Shown here: in pieces, positions 50,023 through 62,340 of the stretch
How positions within the stretch are numbered: the stretch's first letter is position 1
Layout: each line of letters starts with the position of its first letter
Assembly (NCBI GenBank): GCA_016617855.1
Contig: JAECUM010003654.1
Coordinates: 40,008 to 104,007 of the forward strand
Direction: 5' to 3'
From: Megalonaias nervosa
Lineage: Eukaryota; Mollusca; Bivalvia; Unionida; Unionidae
DNA: 64,000 nt
The notes under the pieces: generated by a model
Databases searched by the model: none
Told to the model about the DNA's origin: nothing
Seen by the model: only the letters and a program-made list of their open reading frames with translations
Program-made: the position numbers and the translations under genes

Positions 50023-51052
50023 TCATATTTCAATGTATACCTTCACCATGTTTCTGTAGTTATTTATGTATATGTATTTATCAAGACATGGTTTCATCAA
50101 GTGTTTATGAGAAATAACATTCTTAATAACCGCATCATTCACTAAAATTTGTTTATGACGCTCCTTTTGAAATTTTCTGGTTAATGGCATTGATTCGGTT
50201 TTATTTGAATTAAAATTAGTTAGCAATTGTTCAGTCCACAAATTGATTTTAAATAGGTTTTCGTTTAAAGCACCAGCAGTTATAGTTGAATCCTCAATAG
50301 TTATTGACAAAGACATATCATTAGCAAACAGTCTTATACTGAAATAAATACCAGTGGCAATATAACTATTATAAATTCAAAATGACAGTGGTCTAACTAT
50401 TGATCCCTGAGGCACATCAGCCCTGACATGCTGATGGACTTCACTGCAAACTTGTAAAACTCTGTTGTACGTCATGTTGTAAAAAATAGTTCAAAACTAT
50501 TTTAATAGTTTTTCACCAGTTCTAATTTTTCTTAGTTTATAAATTAAGCATGTGTGCCAGATTGTATCGAATCCTTACTAATATAACAAACCACCACTTT
50601 AATTTCTTTCCTTTCGATGTCCACCTTAAAATAAGTATTGTACATATCACACATCAAACAACCAAAATGTTTAAAGTGAAACCATACTGAAGATGACTCA
50701 TTAGGTTATTGGCTGTGAGATAGTTATACAAATGTATGAGGACAAATTTTAAAGATATTATCCCCTACAGCTTATTAGAGAAATAGGTCTGTAATTTGAA
50801 ACAACGTTTTTGTCCCATTTTTTATGAACAGGAGTAGCATCGGCTTCTTGAGCAAGGTATGAAAATTTGTGTGCATTGTTGAAAAACTCTAATACGGTTA
50901 TAATTTTTTATTTCCTTCTCTGAGTAGCCTAGAGTGGATCTCATCAGGAACCATCCACCCACTCCCGCCTTGCTAAATGTTGAGATCTGAATATAGATCT
51001 TCTTTATTATTTCTGCTAATGTAAATATTTTTATGGCCAATGTCAGGAACAT
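50023..51052 (-). pseudogene. CR1/jockey-like LINE reverse transcriptase relic
   Basis: Decayed reverse transcriptase in several frames on the minus strand. Near 50810-50750 it reads TPVHKKWDKN then SNYRPISLIS. Near 50570 it reads FDTIWHTCLIYKL (motif A region, the catalytic Asp still visible). Near 50410 it reads VPQGSI (motif B). At 50317-50328 it reads FAND, where the family has FADD. Then come KINLW, NSNKTESM and SHKHL. In-frame stops and the Asp-to-Asn change show it is inactive. The palm signature differs from the RTE-like copy at 40.7-44.1 kb, so it is a separate family. Confidence 0.75.
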
Positions 51053-51912
51053 GTATAGAACGCAGGGTAGTGAAAATATCTATCAAATACTGGTAAAAAA
51101 TGAACATTTATTAAATAAGTCTTCTTTTTTCAGCAACAAATATTGTTTATTATGTGTCTGAGGCGGATGCTCTGATTTCCCAGGTTTGTTTTTTTCTGAA
51201 ATGTGTTGGCTATATTCCACCAAACAATTCATATTATTCTATCGAAGCTCACATATATATCCTTAACCTAATTCCCTGCAACTGAAATACTCATTTTCTT
51301 ACTCTACTCTAAGCCATATTGTTGGAGATAATTTTAATTGTATACGTGATAAATCTATATAAATTTCTAAATCGTTGTTAGGGTTTGAATGTTAAGTAAT
51401 TTTTAGACTGGCTTTAGGATCAACAATTCGGTTGCAATCATGAGAAGTAGATGTTATAAGAAAGGCATTGTTGTTGTTGCAGAGGGCCGGTTTAATTCAA
51501 ACTCACAAACTCAATTTTCACATGCTAATTTGGTACAACCCTATGAACGTACATTTCCATTCGACGTTCTTAATAGCGGAAAAGGTGATGCAAACACGGA
51601 TTATATCGTAAAATGTGGCACAGCAGTTTTAAAATGCGGCACAGCTGTTTTAAAAATGTGGTACCTTATACGACGATATTGCCTAACGAAGGTGTTGTCA
51701 TAATATGGCATCGTGAGCGATAATATTGTCTGCCACAGCTGTTGTTAAAACGTGTTTCCATTTATTACAATATTGCCTGACACAACTGTTGTCATCAAAC
51801 GTGGTTCGTGTGCCAATTTATTCTCGTTCCAGTGTTTTGTTTCCTCGTAGAAAATAACAAATAAACATTATAAAATTATGCTTTAATTACTTTCTATTAT
51901 CATATTTTTTGC

Positions 51913-51957
<45 letters not shown>

Positions 51958-53497
51958 GAATGGTTTCTGTGTATAAAGCAATATGTATGTGTTATTGTAT
52001 GAAGTATAGTTAATGTGTCTTTTATTCCATTTTTAAAACTCTGTATCATTTTTGTCTTTATCTTTGTTTTATCGCTTGGGTTTACTGTAAACATGTTGAG
52101 TCCAGCATGTAAGAATAGCAGAATTGCAAAATATTCAGCCTCAGTAAACGAACAAATAAACTGGAGACTGTCTGTAGAGTGCATTAATCTATTTATAGAT
52201 CATGATTGTACTGAAACAAAGGTGCGTCTCACTATATTTAAATTTTTTCCAGGAAATCGGATGTAAGATGAGAACTTTGACGACCATGATATTATTGGTT
52301 TCTACTTTGATGGAAGGATATATTGCAGTATACATACTGAGACGCACAAGCGTACACACACGCACGCGCGCTCAAGGAGGGATAACAAATAAGTATCGAG
52401 ATCAAACATATTCACACTGACATATCCACACAAGTACATTCACACAAGCTCAAAACGAGATAGTAAAAAAGTTATTAAAATCTTTATTAAATTAAATAAA
52501 TAGACCAGACTTTGTGTCGTAAAGGGATGAGAAAAAATGTAGTTTACCCTGCAATATGCATGGATTATGTTAAACACAGGCCACTTCATTAACCGACTGT
52601 AACGCCCAATCACGATAACATATCAGATTAAAAAAAAAAAAAAAAAGACGCTGATAAAATGCTGCTTTGAAACTGTTCGGGAAGTGGAGCAGAATAAAAC
52701 GAACATACAACGGCATAATAGAATCAATAATATCCCCCACAACTTTCAACTGATATGGTACATTCATAAAATAATGAAATACAGCTACATTTGACCTCCT
52801 TTACTTTGACACACGGAAGACGTTAACTTGTGTATGTAATTATCTTTACAAATTTTACCGAGTTATTAGTTGCATTGAAAAATGGACATAAATAGTAAAG
52901 TTCGATATATGTTTATAGACACGATTACTCCTTTATGCCTGCTTGTTGCACAACCTGTTATATGACACCTTGTCACCATTGGCATGACGTAACACTGATG
53001 ATCGCATTTTAGTACTTGCCTCACCCGTATAACTTAAAATTGACAGAATAATGTCGCATTTATTTCGTTGAACGTTTCTGGATTTGTTGCAAATTTTGTG
53101 TTAACAATTTTGCCATATGTAATTTAAGTACATTGCGCTTCGTCTTCGAAGGACATTGTCTGCGATTTGCAGCACCTTGCGGACAGCAACATTTAATATT
53201 GCAACGCTTTCCCATAGTTGCAAATACTGTTCACCTCATGTCTATGAAGGTCATCCCCCACCCCCTGCAACTTTTAAAGAATCCATTGTGCAGTATTTAA
53301 ATATATCCGTTTCATTTTGGCTTTGCCCTACCCATCCACAATAATGGCTTCTTCCCCACATCCACACACAAAATATTCGTGTGGACGCCTATATTTCCGT
53401 CCATTGAAGTCACGTCTCTACTCCACCACCTTTTTATGGAGAATGAAATATATAAAATTTGTCATCTGATTGCTGTCATGACTCTGTATCTTTTCAG
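51053..53497. other. Intronic DNA, no recognised feature apart from (GT)n
   Basis: A GT microsatellite lies at 51915-51954. Nothing else recognised up to the exon 2 acceptor. Confidence 0.45.
51915..51954. repeat. (GT)n microsatellite
   Basis: GT run of about 40 bp. Confidence 0.96.
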
Positions 53498-53654
53498 CAA
53501 GGTGTTGATTCACGAGGAGAGACATGCGCTTGAGAAGGAGCAGACGAACAAGGAAAATGAAGACGACGGCTTGACGTACTGCATGAAGCTCAATACATCA
53601 GGCTTTGAGCTCAGTAAGAGGGGCAAGCGCAGGGACATACCATTTGTGCTTGAG
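53498..53654 (+). CDS. CNRIP1-like gene, exon 2
   Basis: 157 bases between acceptor 'tatcttttcag' (53487-53497) and donor GAG|GTATGA (53655). The single leading base completes the Arg codon begun by the last two bases of exon 1. The exon then encodes 52 residues: KVLIHEERHALEK, an acidic KENEDDG stretch, TYCMKLNTSGFELSKRG and DIPFVLE. The last part aligns with the family's central Thr/Ser-Gly-basic segment. Splice sites, phase and similarity agree, so I take it as a real exon. Confidence 0.85.
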
Positions 53655-54187
53655 GTATGACAAGGTGCACAGAGTCGTCTCTTTCTATGAAAGAACGCTA
53701 TATGGATACCGACAGATTAATTAAACCGTTTTTCAGTTTTTAAACGCGCGGCATAAGTCGGAGTATATCATGTTACGATGGTGTCCGTCCGTCAGTCCCC
53801 TATTTCGCCTCCACACAATAACTCGATTTCTCCACAGTCTAACATTAGCACACTTTATAAGTAGTTTGCATTTGGAGCAAAGAAGAAACGTGTCTATTTT
53901 GGACTCAAAAGGGCAAAGGTCAAGGCCATAGGGACTGAATGGAAGGAAATGTTTTACGCAGTAATTTTACTTGTATACCACATACCTTGACCAAATGCTG
54001 CCACTTAAGATAGAAAGACACCTAAAGATTTTGGGGTCAAAAGGTCAAAGATCAAAGTCACAGTTACTGTACGAAGAAAAATAGTTTCAGGATGTTATAG
54101 TGAGTTCTTTATCACAAACTTTGAACAAACTGGTTGGATTACTTGCCATTTGAGACAATGAAGACACATATTCGTCTAATGAGAAAC

Positions 54188-54335
54188 CTTGGTGACTCAG
54201 AGGTTAGCGTGAACCCTACCAACGTATCAGTCTGGGTCGGCCACCGTGATGGTGGCGAGGCAGTGGACCCCAACTGTCTTTGCATTAAATAACCTATTTG
54301 TGTTGTTGTACCATACAACGCCGAACCAAACCAAA
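54188..54335 (+). mobile_element. SINE-like repeat, family B, copy 2
   Basis: Starts with a tRNA-like 'ggtgactcagaggttagcg' (A-box-like TGACTCAGAGG) and ends 'attaaataacctatttgtg', then 'ccgaaccaaaccaaaac'. The 3' end matches the copy at 20060-20250. It interrupts the surrounding satellite. Confidence 0.55.
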
Positions 54336-54642
54336 ACTAGTCATCTTGGAGTCAAAAGGTAAAATGTCAAGGTCACATGGAGTGAAAGAAGGAAAAATGA
54401 TTTCCACAGATCTACTTAAATTATATACCACATACTTGGACTAAACTTTGTTGATGAATTCATATTCTTTCTGTTCTCTAAACGCTAAATAAATTACGCA
54501 GTATTGAACATTCCTTTCTCCACTGTTGCATTTTTCCAGCATCTCCCCACGCCTTCTCTGCTATGCTAGTATTTCTCCAAACCCTGCTACTATAAAGCGG
54601 ATATCGACGTATTTCCTTTTTTTTTTAAGTTGTTATAAAGAA

Positions 54643-54705
54643 TTATTTCACAAGTGAAGTGGAAACACCGTATTTTCCGGAGTTTCCACTTCACGAGTGA
54701 AATAT
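54643..54705. repeat. Palindrome inside intron 2
   Basis: 'atttcacaagtgaagtgg', 'aaac', a short loop, then 'gtttccacttcac', 'gagtgaaat': arms of about 22 bp with one mismatch. Could be a MITE remnant; no terminal duplication was identified. Confidence 0.75.
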
Positions 54706-55610
54706 TTCCTTACATCTACTATAAAAAAAAATGTAGACTTTCTTTATATTGTATAAGTTTTAGGCAAATTAGAGCAAAAGGCTGAAGCTTTCTAAAGCTA
54801 AATCTACTTACAGCACCTCTCGAACAAAGTTATACAAGTTTTATACGCCGGCAACTGGTTGAGTGTACATTGCTATGATATCGTCCTCTCGTCCGTCTGG
54901 CACCTTTTTTTCGTTTTCGCACAATAAGTTATAGTTCTACACCGTCTACCTTTACCAAACTTTGTCGATAGCTTTCACTTGGGGCAAGGATGAAACATCT
55001 TGATCTCGGACTCAAAGATCGAAGGTCATTGTCATTGTGACCGACGAAAGAAAAATGGATTTTGCATAATAACCATTTTTGTCATGTCACAGACTGGCAC
55101 TAAACTTTGCTCTGATTCAAAAGGTCAAAAGTCAGGGTCACTGTGACTGACAAATGAAAAGTTGTTTTTGTACAAAAGTTTCAGTTCTCCACCAAGTACC
55201 TTCACTAACGGTTGCGGATAGTTCATGAGACTGAGATCAAACGGTAAAAACTCAAGGTCGTTGTGACTAAAAAAAAACGTTATTTTTAAAATAGCTTTAG
55301 ATCTAGATAATATACCTTGATAAAAGCTTCGTGGAGAACTTGCTCTTAAAACAATGACGAGGTTTATTAATTCTGGGGTCACAAAATCAACGGTCAAGGT
55401 AATTGTGCCTCATTAAACATTAGTTTTTTGCACAGTAGAATTTGTTTTAGAGTAAGGTCCTTTATCAAACTTTGTGGATGGCTTACAATTTGAGTTAAAA
55501 AGATCAATTAAGTCCCATATAATAGACCGCATACCTTGACAAAAAGTCCAGGTCATTGACACCTGTCAGTAAAAAAATCAACCATTTGCTTCTAGTGCAC
55601 ATAGAGAGGC

Positions 55611-56711
55611 CTATTAAACGCGCATACAATGTATATGGTTTACCTGATCTTAACGTACATTTTGAGTATATGCACTTTGTCTCAGGTGCAAAAAGCAGGT
55701 GTGTTGTCTGTCTTGGAGTTATTGGAATGCTTTAGGATTTATTATGTTATTAAGGTAAAAACAAATTACCTGAACATATGATTTTGAAAGATAAAACAAC
55801 AGAGATTTCAGAAGAAAAAAATTGGCTTTTATTTTCTTAAGGAAATATTGCTGAAAATTGCCCTCGTTATTTATTTTTTTAAATTTGGTTTGAAACATTT
55901 AATACTGCTTAATGTTATACTGTAATGCAAAAATTTAGCTTTTCTTGAATAATGAATAATATCATGTAGGAAAACACGTAGAACACCGGTTTTATTTGTT
56001 CAACACCTATTGCAGAGAGCATTTATTTGCAACAAACAGAAATTTAAAATAAGTATAATTTTTATACTAGAGTATAATTGCAATATTTATTGGTAAATGA
56101 TCATACAATTAAGTCCAAACATAAATAGTAAAAATATTTAGAAAGATCATTTATAACGTAAGCTTTTTGAATCAGAATTTCATTTATTAATCGTATATAT
56201 TTTAGCTACTTCAAACATGCTATATTCCAGGAGTACAGATTTCCCCTTTTAGCTTAATATCATATTTACGTCATTCTTTTATATGGACATACCTTTTAAA
56301 TTAAACCATGTAACAGAAGAGTAGAGAATGGAGGACATAATGTATGTATTTACCTGTTTAGAACAAGATGGCATTCAAGTCTTTACACTTGTCATAAGAA
56401 AAGTAGGCCAGGATGCAAAAGTGCCAACATGACAAGCTGTCTTTAATACCATGCACGTTCTGTTTTGTAAGTGGAAACAAAATGTGTATGACATGTATAA
56501 CTTTTATTATGGTTTTGATTCATAGGATTTACAAAATGGTATGTTAGTTGTATTGTGTTCATTTCACTTACTTTGTTTTTTAATTTGAATAGAAAAAATA
56601 TCATTATGCCATTAGACGAGCTACTGACTTCAAACAGTCATTAATTAATCAAAATGCTTTGGCTTCACAAAGTAATGTCGTACAAAAATAACAAAATACA
56701 CATTTCAAAAC
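55611..56711. other. Intronic DNA, no recognised feature
   Basis: Very AT-rich, no exon signals noted. Confidence 0.45.
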
Positions 56712-57185
56712 CTTACCTCTGGAAAAAGTATTCAGTTGGTTCACGACTAAACGACCTCTTCCACAAATTTATCATTTACATATGGGAAAAGTATTCAGCT
56801 GGTCCGAGAATGAACGACCTCTTCCACAAATTTACATTTTACGTATGGGAAACGTATTCAGCTGGTCCGTAACTAAACGATCTCTTCCACAAATTTACAT
56901 TTCTTATGGAAAACGTATTCAGCTGGTCCGTGACTGAACGACCCCTTCAACAAATTTACATTTTCCGTATGGGAAAAGTATTCAGTTAGTCATTGACTGA
57001 ACGACCACTTCCACAAATTTATATTTTACCTCTGGGAAAAGTATTTAGTTTGTTCGTGACTAAATGACTTCTTCCACAAATTTAAATTTTACATAAAGGC
57101 ATAGTATTCAGTTGGTCCATGACCAAACGACCTATTCCACAAATTCACAAATTTACCTCTGATAAATTATGTTCAGTCAGTCCTT
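56712..57185 (+). repeat. 62/63-bp minisatellite, about 7 copies
   Basis: 'ccacaaattt' recurs at 56761, 56824, 56887, 56949, 57011, 57074 and 57137. Each is followed by 'ta(c)attttac(g)tatggg' and 'aaa(a)gtattcagctggtcc'. It ends about 130 bp before exon 3. Frames of 70-odd residues across it are by-products. Confidence 0.93.
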
Positions 57186-57316
57186 ATGATTTAACGATTT
57201 TTCATCAAGGAAGCGCTGTGTTAAAAGTTCGGGTTTTCTTTTCTTCACATAATTGTTGCACTTCTTTTTAATGATTATTATTTAAAAAGATGCCTTTTTT
57301 CTTGAATTATCTCCAG

Positions 57317-57481
57317 TTTGAGAGAGGGATGTATTTGAAGATAAATCTGCAGTGCAAACTATACTCGGAAACGGAAACAGAACACTGCCGCTGGGGTCAA
57401 CCATTAAACACATTACTACTGGAATGCAGAGTTCCGGAGGGACAAACGTTCGTGGAAGTTCAAAAAGAGAAGTACTTATAG
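57317..57481 (+). CDS. CNRIP1-like gene, last exon
   Basis: Follows acceptor 'attatctccag' (57306-57316) in phase 0, matching the exon 2 donor. It encodes 54 residues and a TAG stop: FERGMYLKINLQCKLYSE, EHCRWGQPLNTLLLECRVPE and VEVQKEKYL. These align with the family's C-terminal end, including the HC(R/Q)WG(Q/S)P core, a central (L/Y)EC and the final K-E-(K/S)-(Y/F)-L. With exons 1 and 2 the predicted protein is about 167 residues, close to the roughly 164 usual in vertebrates. Confidence 0.87.
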   Translation, partial: FERGMYLKINLQCKLYSETETEHCRWGQPLNTLLLECRVPEGQTFVEVQKEKYL

Positions 57482-57816
57482 TGCGCGCTACCTGTGGATC
57501 GAAGAGAAATCGCAAAAAAAAAAATCTTCTTTGGTTTTTCATTATTTGTTTTGTTTTGCAACACGGATAAGTTATGCAAACTATGTTTTCATTCCAAGGA
57601 CAGATGATTGTATTGATTCTACAGTCCTCACTAGACAACGTTAACCAATGGACCAAACAAGAAACAATTCTTCATTTATTTAGTGATCACTTTGCTCGGT
57701 TCCCTTCGTGCAATGTCACGGAAAATCTACAGTAGCTACTCCCATGTAAAAGGTAAAAATAGATGTAAATTTTCTGTTACAGGAGGCATCAGGAAAAATA
57801 TATCATGTCCGCTAAT

Positions 57817-57822
57817 AATAAA
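57817..57822 (+). terminator. Candidate polyadenylation signal of the CNRIP1-like gene
   Basis: AATAAA about 335 bases after the stop codon, the first canonical hexamer I noticed downstream. Another lies near 58245. Actual use is unknown. Confidence 0.4.
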
Positions 57823-59022
57823 CTCTCTTTGGCTCATAAAGGAGAGCTTTGAGTTACTGGTTCATTAGACAGAATGGGATGCTGCAGCGTGTTCGCCATC
57901 CATGTAAATTGACACATGTTTAGGTATGCCATTGACGGATTAAGTAATATATATATATCTGTGTGTGTGTGTGTGTGTTGCTAGAAGACTAGTAATCTTA
58001 TATTTTGTTTTCATGCATGCGTGATTGATTTTGAATTTGATTTTCAACAAAGATCCAGTACAGGAAAACAGTTTCGCTTCCACAGATAAAATGGTCGCGT
58101 TTACTACCATTTCAAGGTAGCGTGGAGCTTTCAGTGTTCTGTGTAAAAACGCAAGTAACATGGTTATATCAATGCTCATTTATTTTTATTCTCATTGATG
58201 TTCATGATTTACACCTTCAGGTTTGCTTTTATACTTAGATTATTTAATAAAACTAATCGAGTTTGTCATTGTTATTTGTCTCCTGGAAAGATCTGTCAGA
58301 AAAATCATTGGAATAGAACGGGTCATATTTATAATATCATTCTACAAGCAAGATGCTACGTGTAGTAAGATATATTATTTATTGTTATATACACCAAGAA
58401 TCAAAAAGACATAAATCCCTTGATCCCTTTTCTACCTGTGAAAATAGACCTCGTTGTTATGCATACCTACCATTACGGTCATATCTCTCTCTAGATTCAA
58501 TAATGGTTCGTCAATAATTACTCTGCCTATGCATGAATATATAATTTATTTGGTCAGAGGTGGGTTAACATATTTACTTGATAACAGTATACTGCATTAT
58601 ATAACTCTGCGACTGCCACACGAACGAACGGTTATTGTTTCTATCGTTCAGTATCAAAGCCTGCAACAAAAATATTTGCAGTTACCGCTCGTTTACAACG
58701 TGCCTAACTTTGACAAAATGGGATATGAGAAAAGCAATTTCCTCCGACGTGGTTAGCTAAGTAAACCTTTTCGTTCTTTTTTATGAAGATGATAACTGAA
58801 AGATGCACTTGGCATGTATTTTCTTTTCTTATGACAGGAATTTTGTTCATAAATTTAAACTGAGTATGACGCCAGTGCAAACCCCGATACCTACATTAAA
58901 ATGACACTACTGGGATGGTCATGTTTTATTTTTGAATTGTTTAAGATGTCCATGGTTTATGTAACTTTCCCAGAAGTAAACATTTAACCTAAATGTGGCG
59001 TTCATATATATCCAGGAGTCGT

Positions 59023-59095
59023 GGTGGGTCAGTGGTTAGCATGACGGACTCGCAACCGAAAGACGACTGCCAATGGGGTTTCGGGTCTGTGTTTT
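59023..59095 (+). mobile_element. tRNA-like SINE head fragment
   Basis: 'gtggtgggtcagtggttagc' followed by 'gacggactcgcaacc' reads like a tRNA D-arm and anticodon arm (A-box-like GGGTCAGTGG). The B box is poor, so this is a SINE remnant rather than a tRNA gene. Confidence 0.4.
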
Positions 59096-60182
59096 CATAC
59101 GTCATTGTCAAAACACGATCTATATTACAGCAACAAGTTTATTAGTCTCCTAGAGTTCAGTTATTTCTCCACTCTTCTGGAAGAGCTGGGTACGACGAAA
59201 CAACTATTTTGTACCGCGGTATTTCTGAACATACCACGATGCGTACCACGGTATACCGTAATTATCTTAGGGATCAGCAATTTAATCTTCTGGGGCATGG
59301 GCCTGACCCTTCAAAAAAATTCCGTCGATCAATAGCAGCAAAAAAATATCTTGCTCTGATTTATAGCAAATTAGCACCATAATATATCGACTTTTTAAAA
59401 TTAAATTAATTATCTTGAGATAAAATAAAATAAAATATCAGCTCAGAAGAAAATTGCAGCCCCTCCCCCGAAAATGATATGGTCAGTACATTATAGTCCA
59501 TGAATGCGCTGTGTCTAGATTAATTGTTGTATAAGTTGATATATAAAAACTGTCACCAAAATTGGATGAATAACCTTACACCATAGCTGACACCCTATAA
59601 GAGACATTGTGCTGGCATAACAGCTTGTTGGTAAAAATAGAAAGTGTTTATACTGAGGCCTACAGTTTACTAAGCAGGGGAGCTTTGTGTAGGATTCAAT
59701 TACGCGGGCAAGATGTCTGTTAGTGAATATTAAACCCACTGACTCAAGAAACGAGAAAATATTCAGTGGACTGTTCAAATTACCTAACTTTCGAACAGAG
59801 AATAATTGTTCTCCTGAAAATCTTAGATGATTGGAAGCCTTACGAAGGATTGCGTGTGCTTAACTTATTGACATACGTTAGTAAATAATTAAAAAATAAA
59901 ATTTGTCCAGAAACGTTTCCAAAAATTTGGATTTGGTCATAATATATTTCACGAAATCTCATTTGGCAACCACGTTGCCGTACGAGACTCGTGTCAAACG
60001 TGAGTAAAAGATCATATATTTAGTTATATTTTTAATGCTCAAAAGTAAGTTGTAACAAAATACAACTGTTCGGGTACCAAAATTTTTATTATTTTGTTAT
60101 GTAAAATGAAAAGATGTCAATATGACATAACTTATAACAAAATGACTCAGGAATTTCTGTATAATCCTTACTGACAGAAATT

Positions 60183-60262
60183 AATAATAATAATAATGAG
60201 GACTTTGTATAGCGCCTAATCTTTAGAAGCTCTAGGCGCTTTACAACATTTGACAACACTTA
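60183..60262 (+). repeat. 'tatagcgcc ... ggcgctttac' repeat fragment
   Basis: An ATAATAATAATGAGG start, then TATAGCGCC and, about 20 bases on, AGGCGCTTTACAAC. This paired-motif phrase is a common dispersed repeat tail in animal genomes, as I recall it. Family not resolved. Confidence 0.4.
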
Positions 60263-62340
60263 AAAAACATATATAATGATATGATTACAAAATTAAAAAC
60301 AAACACCACGAAAGTAGAAACAGAAAATGTGCTGTAAATATTTAAGGTAAGGATACATTAAATTACTGATTTAACGCATGTGAAATCACAACTGTTATTA
60401 TTCATATTTTGTCCTTCGGAATCTTCGCTCTTATTATCAAGTTTTTAGAGCCATTTGGTGTTTCACAGATAGATAATTGAGTTGTATGGTTCACGACACT
60501 GTTAAGACGAGATGTTGACTTATGGAACTTGCATCAGAGCACTTTGATTATGAAGAAAGTCATAAAGTCATTTGTATTTGAATGTGCTGGGAAGAACTGG
60601 GGTAATAGCTTTAGAGGTATCAATCGTAAATATTATGGGGCCTGGCTTTATGATGTGGTATTTGTTCGTCGCTGAGAACAAGAATTATCAATCTAAATAT
60701 AGTAAAATATGACCATAGTCTGCTAAGAAGAGTATTTACCAGAATATTAATGTTGAAGTGTAAAAGAACCGGCATTCTGTCATTAAACCCTGCATACCAA
60801 ATCCATTTAATTGTCAACGACAGACTGTAAATCAAGGTCGGATGTGGTCAGCAGTCTCATACAACTTAAAACTGAATGCGAAGGAGGGTGACAAGGTTAA
60901 ACCTTGCGGTCTGAGTCTTCTCCGTAGTTGTAATTTTCCACCACATAGTATCGCCGGCTTCGTTTGGCTTAAGCGTCGTCATATTTAAGACTGGGACTAC
61001 GTGGAACATGTCCCAGGTATTTCCTTGCACTCAGCCCTTGGTTCATAACACACTAATGAGATGCATACCCCATAACCACACATACACTCACTATAAATTG
61101 AAAAACAAATTTATACATGCAGCTGAGGCTGGCCCATGGGTTGGCCCCTGCCATCTTCCTCCACCTCCTCCAGGGACATAGCCCATGGGTCATATATTGG
61201 AGACTATGCAGATCCCAACCTAATAATGTTCATAGTTAGTGGGTAGAAAGGCAATGCATATACTTAACTGACATTAATCCTAGAGCAGTCCTTAAAGCAA
61301 CGGACCTACCCAGGAGGTCAAAACAAGGAACCATGGGATATGTGTTTTACCGATTCTTTCTAAATATAACCAGGACTGGGGCAGTGCCGAATATGAAATA
61401 TGTTTAATGGCATCTCAGCACAGAAATGGTTATATGTTGCCAATTAAAAGTAAAGTGTTGAAAGTGTAAAATTGAAGGATTACACAAAAGTTTAGAAAGA
61501 TAACCTTCAAAAAATTGTCAACATAAAGTGCTTCAAGGTAAAATATAAGAAGTAAAACTGTTAAAATTCTCTAAAATATTTATAAAAGAAAGTATAAACA
61601 TGAATGATATATTCCGTAAAATAAACAAACCGTAAAATCCCTCAAACGGTTCAGGGTTTTCATGGGCGGTACATCACAAAGTTCCTTAATCGAATTCACA
61701 GGATATAAGTCGATACACTCGACAATAATGTGTTCCCTGTCAGTGGCCACTGGCAGGGTATGCACTCTGGCTGAGATTCGCCTTTTAGGTGGTATACATG
61801 AATTGGGTATGTGTATCCTATACGCGGTAATTACAATGCCACGTAATCTCTACCATTTATTCTATATGAGGGGCGCCACTTTCTAATAATGAATTTGATG
61901 TTATAAAAGATTGTGGAAATCTTATTCCACATATACTGCAATATATAAAGAACTTGCTCATTTATATAATATGTGATATCAGTATATAGAATTTTCCATC
62001 TGGAAACAAGTTACTGCAGGGCAGCTCAGGCTGCTTTATATGCCCTTTCGTTACCCTCACCAATGTGACTAGATAACTAACAGTACAAAATATTTGTATC
62101 CAGGCTGTATAAGAAAATCTTGTTTCTATAATATCTGAGATATTGACGGGTTCTAAAAGTTCGTTTGTTTTTTTTAAAAAAGCCTCTTAATATATAAAAG
62201 ATGATGAAATTTGTCTTTTGATAGATTTCAGTGTAGTTCCTAGATTGGAATATAGATGGTAATTTACGTGGAAAAACTGGAAGCTTCGTTAGGTAAGCGG
62301 CTAAATATGGTGCCATTCGGCGCCACAACAGAATGTCAGT

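Larger units (their letters stand above)
36348..53497 (+). other. CNRIP1-like intron 1
   Basis: About 17.1 kb with GTAAGT at the 5' end and 'ctgtatcttttcag' at the 3' end. It is filled with repeats: a 19-bp minisatellite, a SINE, an RTE-like LINE, a 54-bp minisatellite and a second LINE relic. Apart from these I saw no additional exon in either strand. Confidence 0.8.
53730..55610 (+). repeat. Degenerate satellite rich in AGGTCA half-sites
   Basis: Worn units of roughly 130-160 bp recur. A typical one has 'caaactttg(t)ggat', 'catttgggg/gagca', 'gatgaaac', 'ttggggtcaaaaggtcaaag', 'ggtcactgtgac' and 'gaaaaa(t)gg(a)tttt'. This phrase is widespread in molluscan non-coding DNA, as far as I know. 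The array is broken by the SINE-like insert at 54188-54335 and the palindrome at 54643-54705. Confidence 0.75.
53655..57316 (+). other. CNRIP1-like intron 2
   Basis: About 3.66 kb from GTATGA to 'attatctccag'. It is occupied mostly by a degenerate satellite (53730-55610) with a SINE and a palindrome inside it, and a second tandem repeat (56712-57185). Confidence 0.8.
57823..62340. other. No recognised gene
   Basis: Short TA and GT repeats at 57949-57978. No exon was recognised; open frames such as 58454-58756, 59105-59335 and 62077-62379 have no motifs I know. Two repeat fragments are listed separately. Confidence 0.45.
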
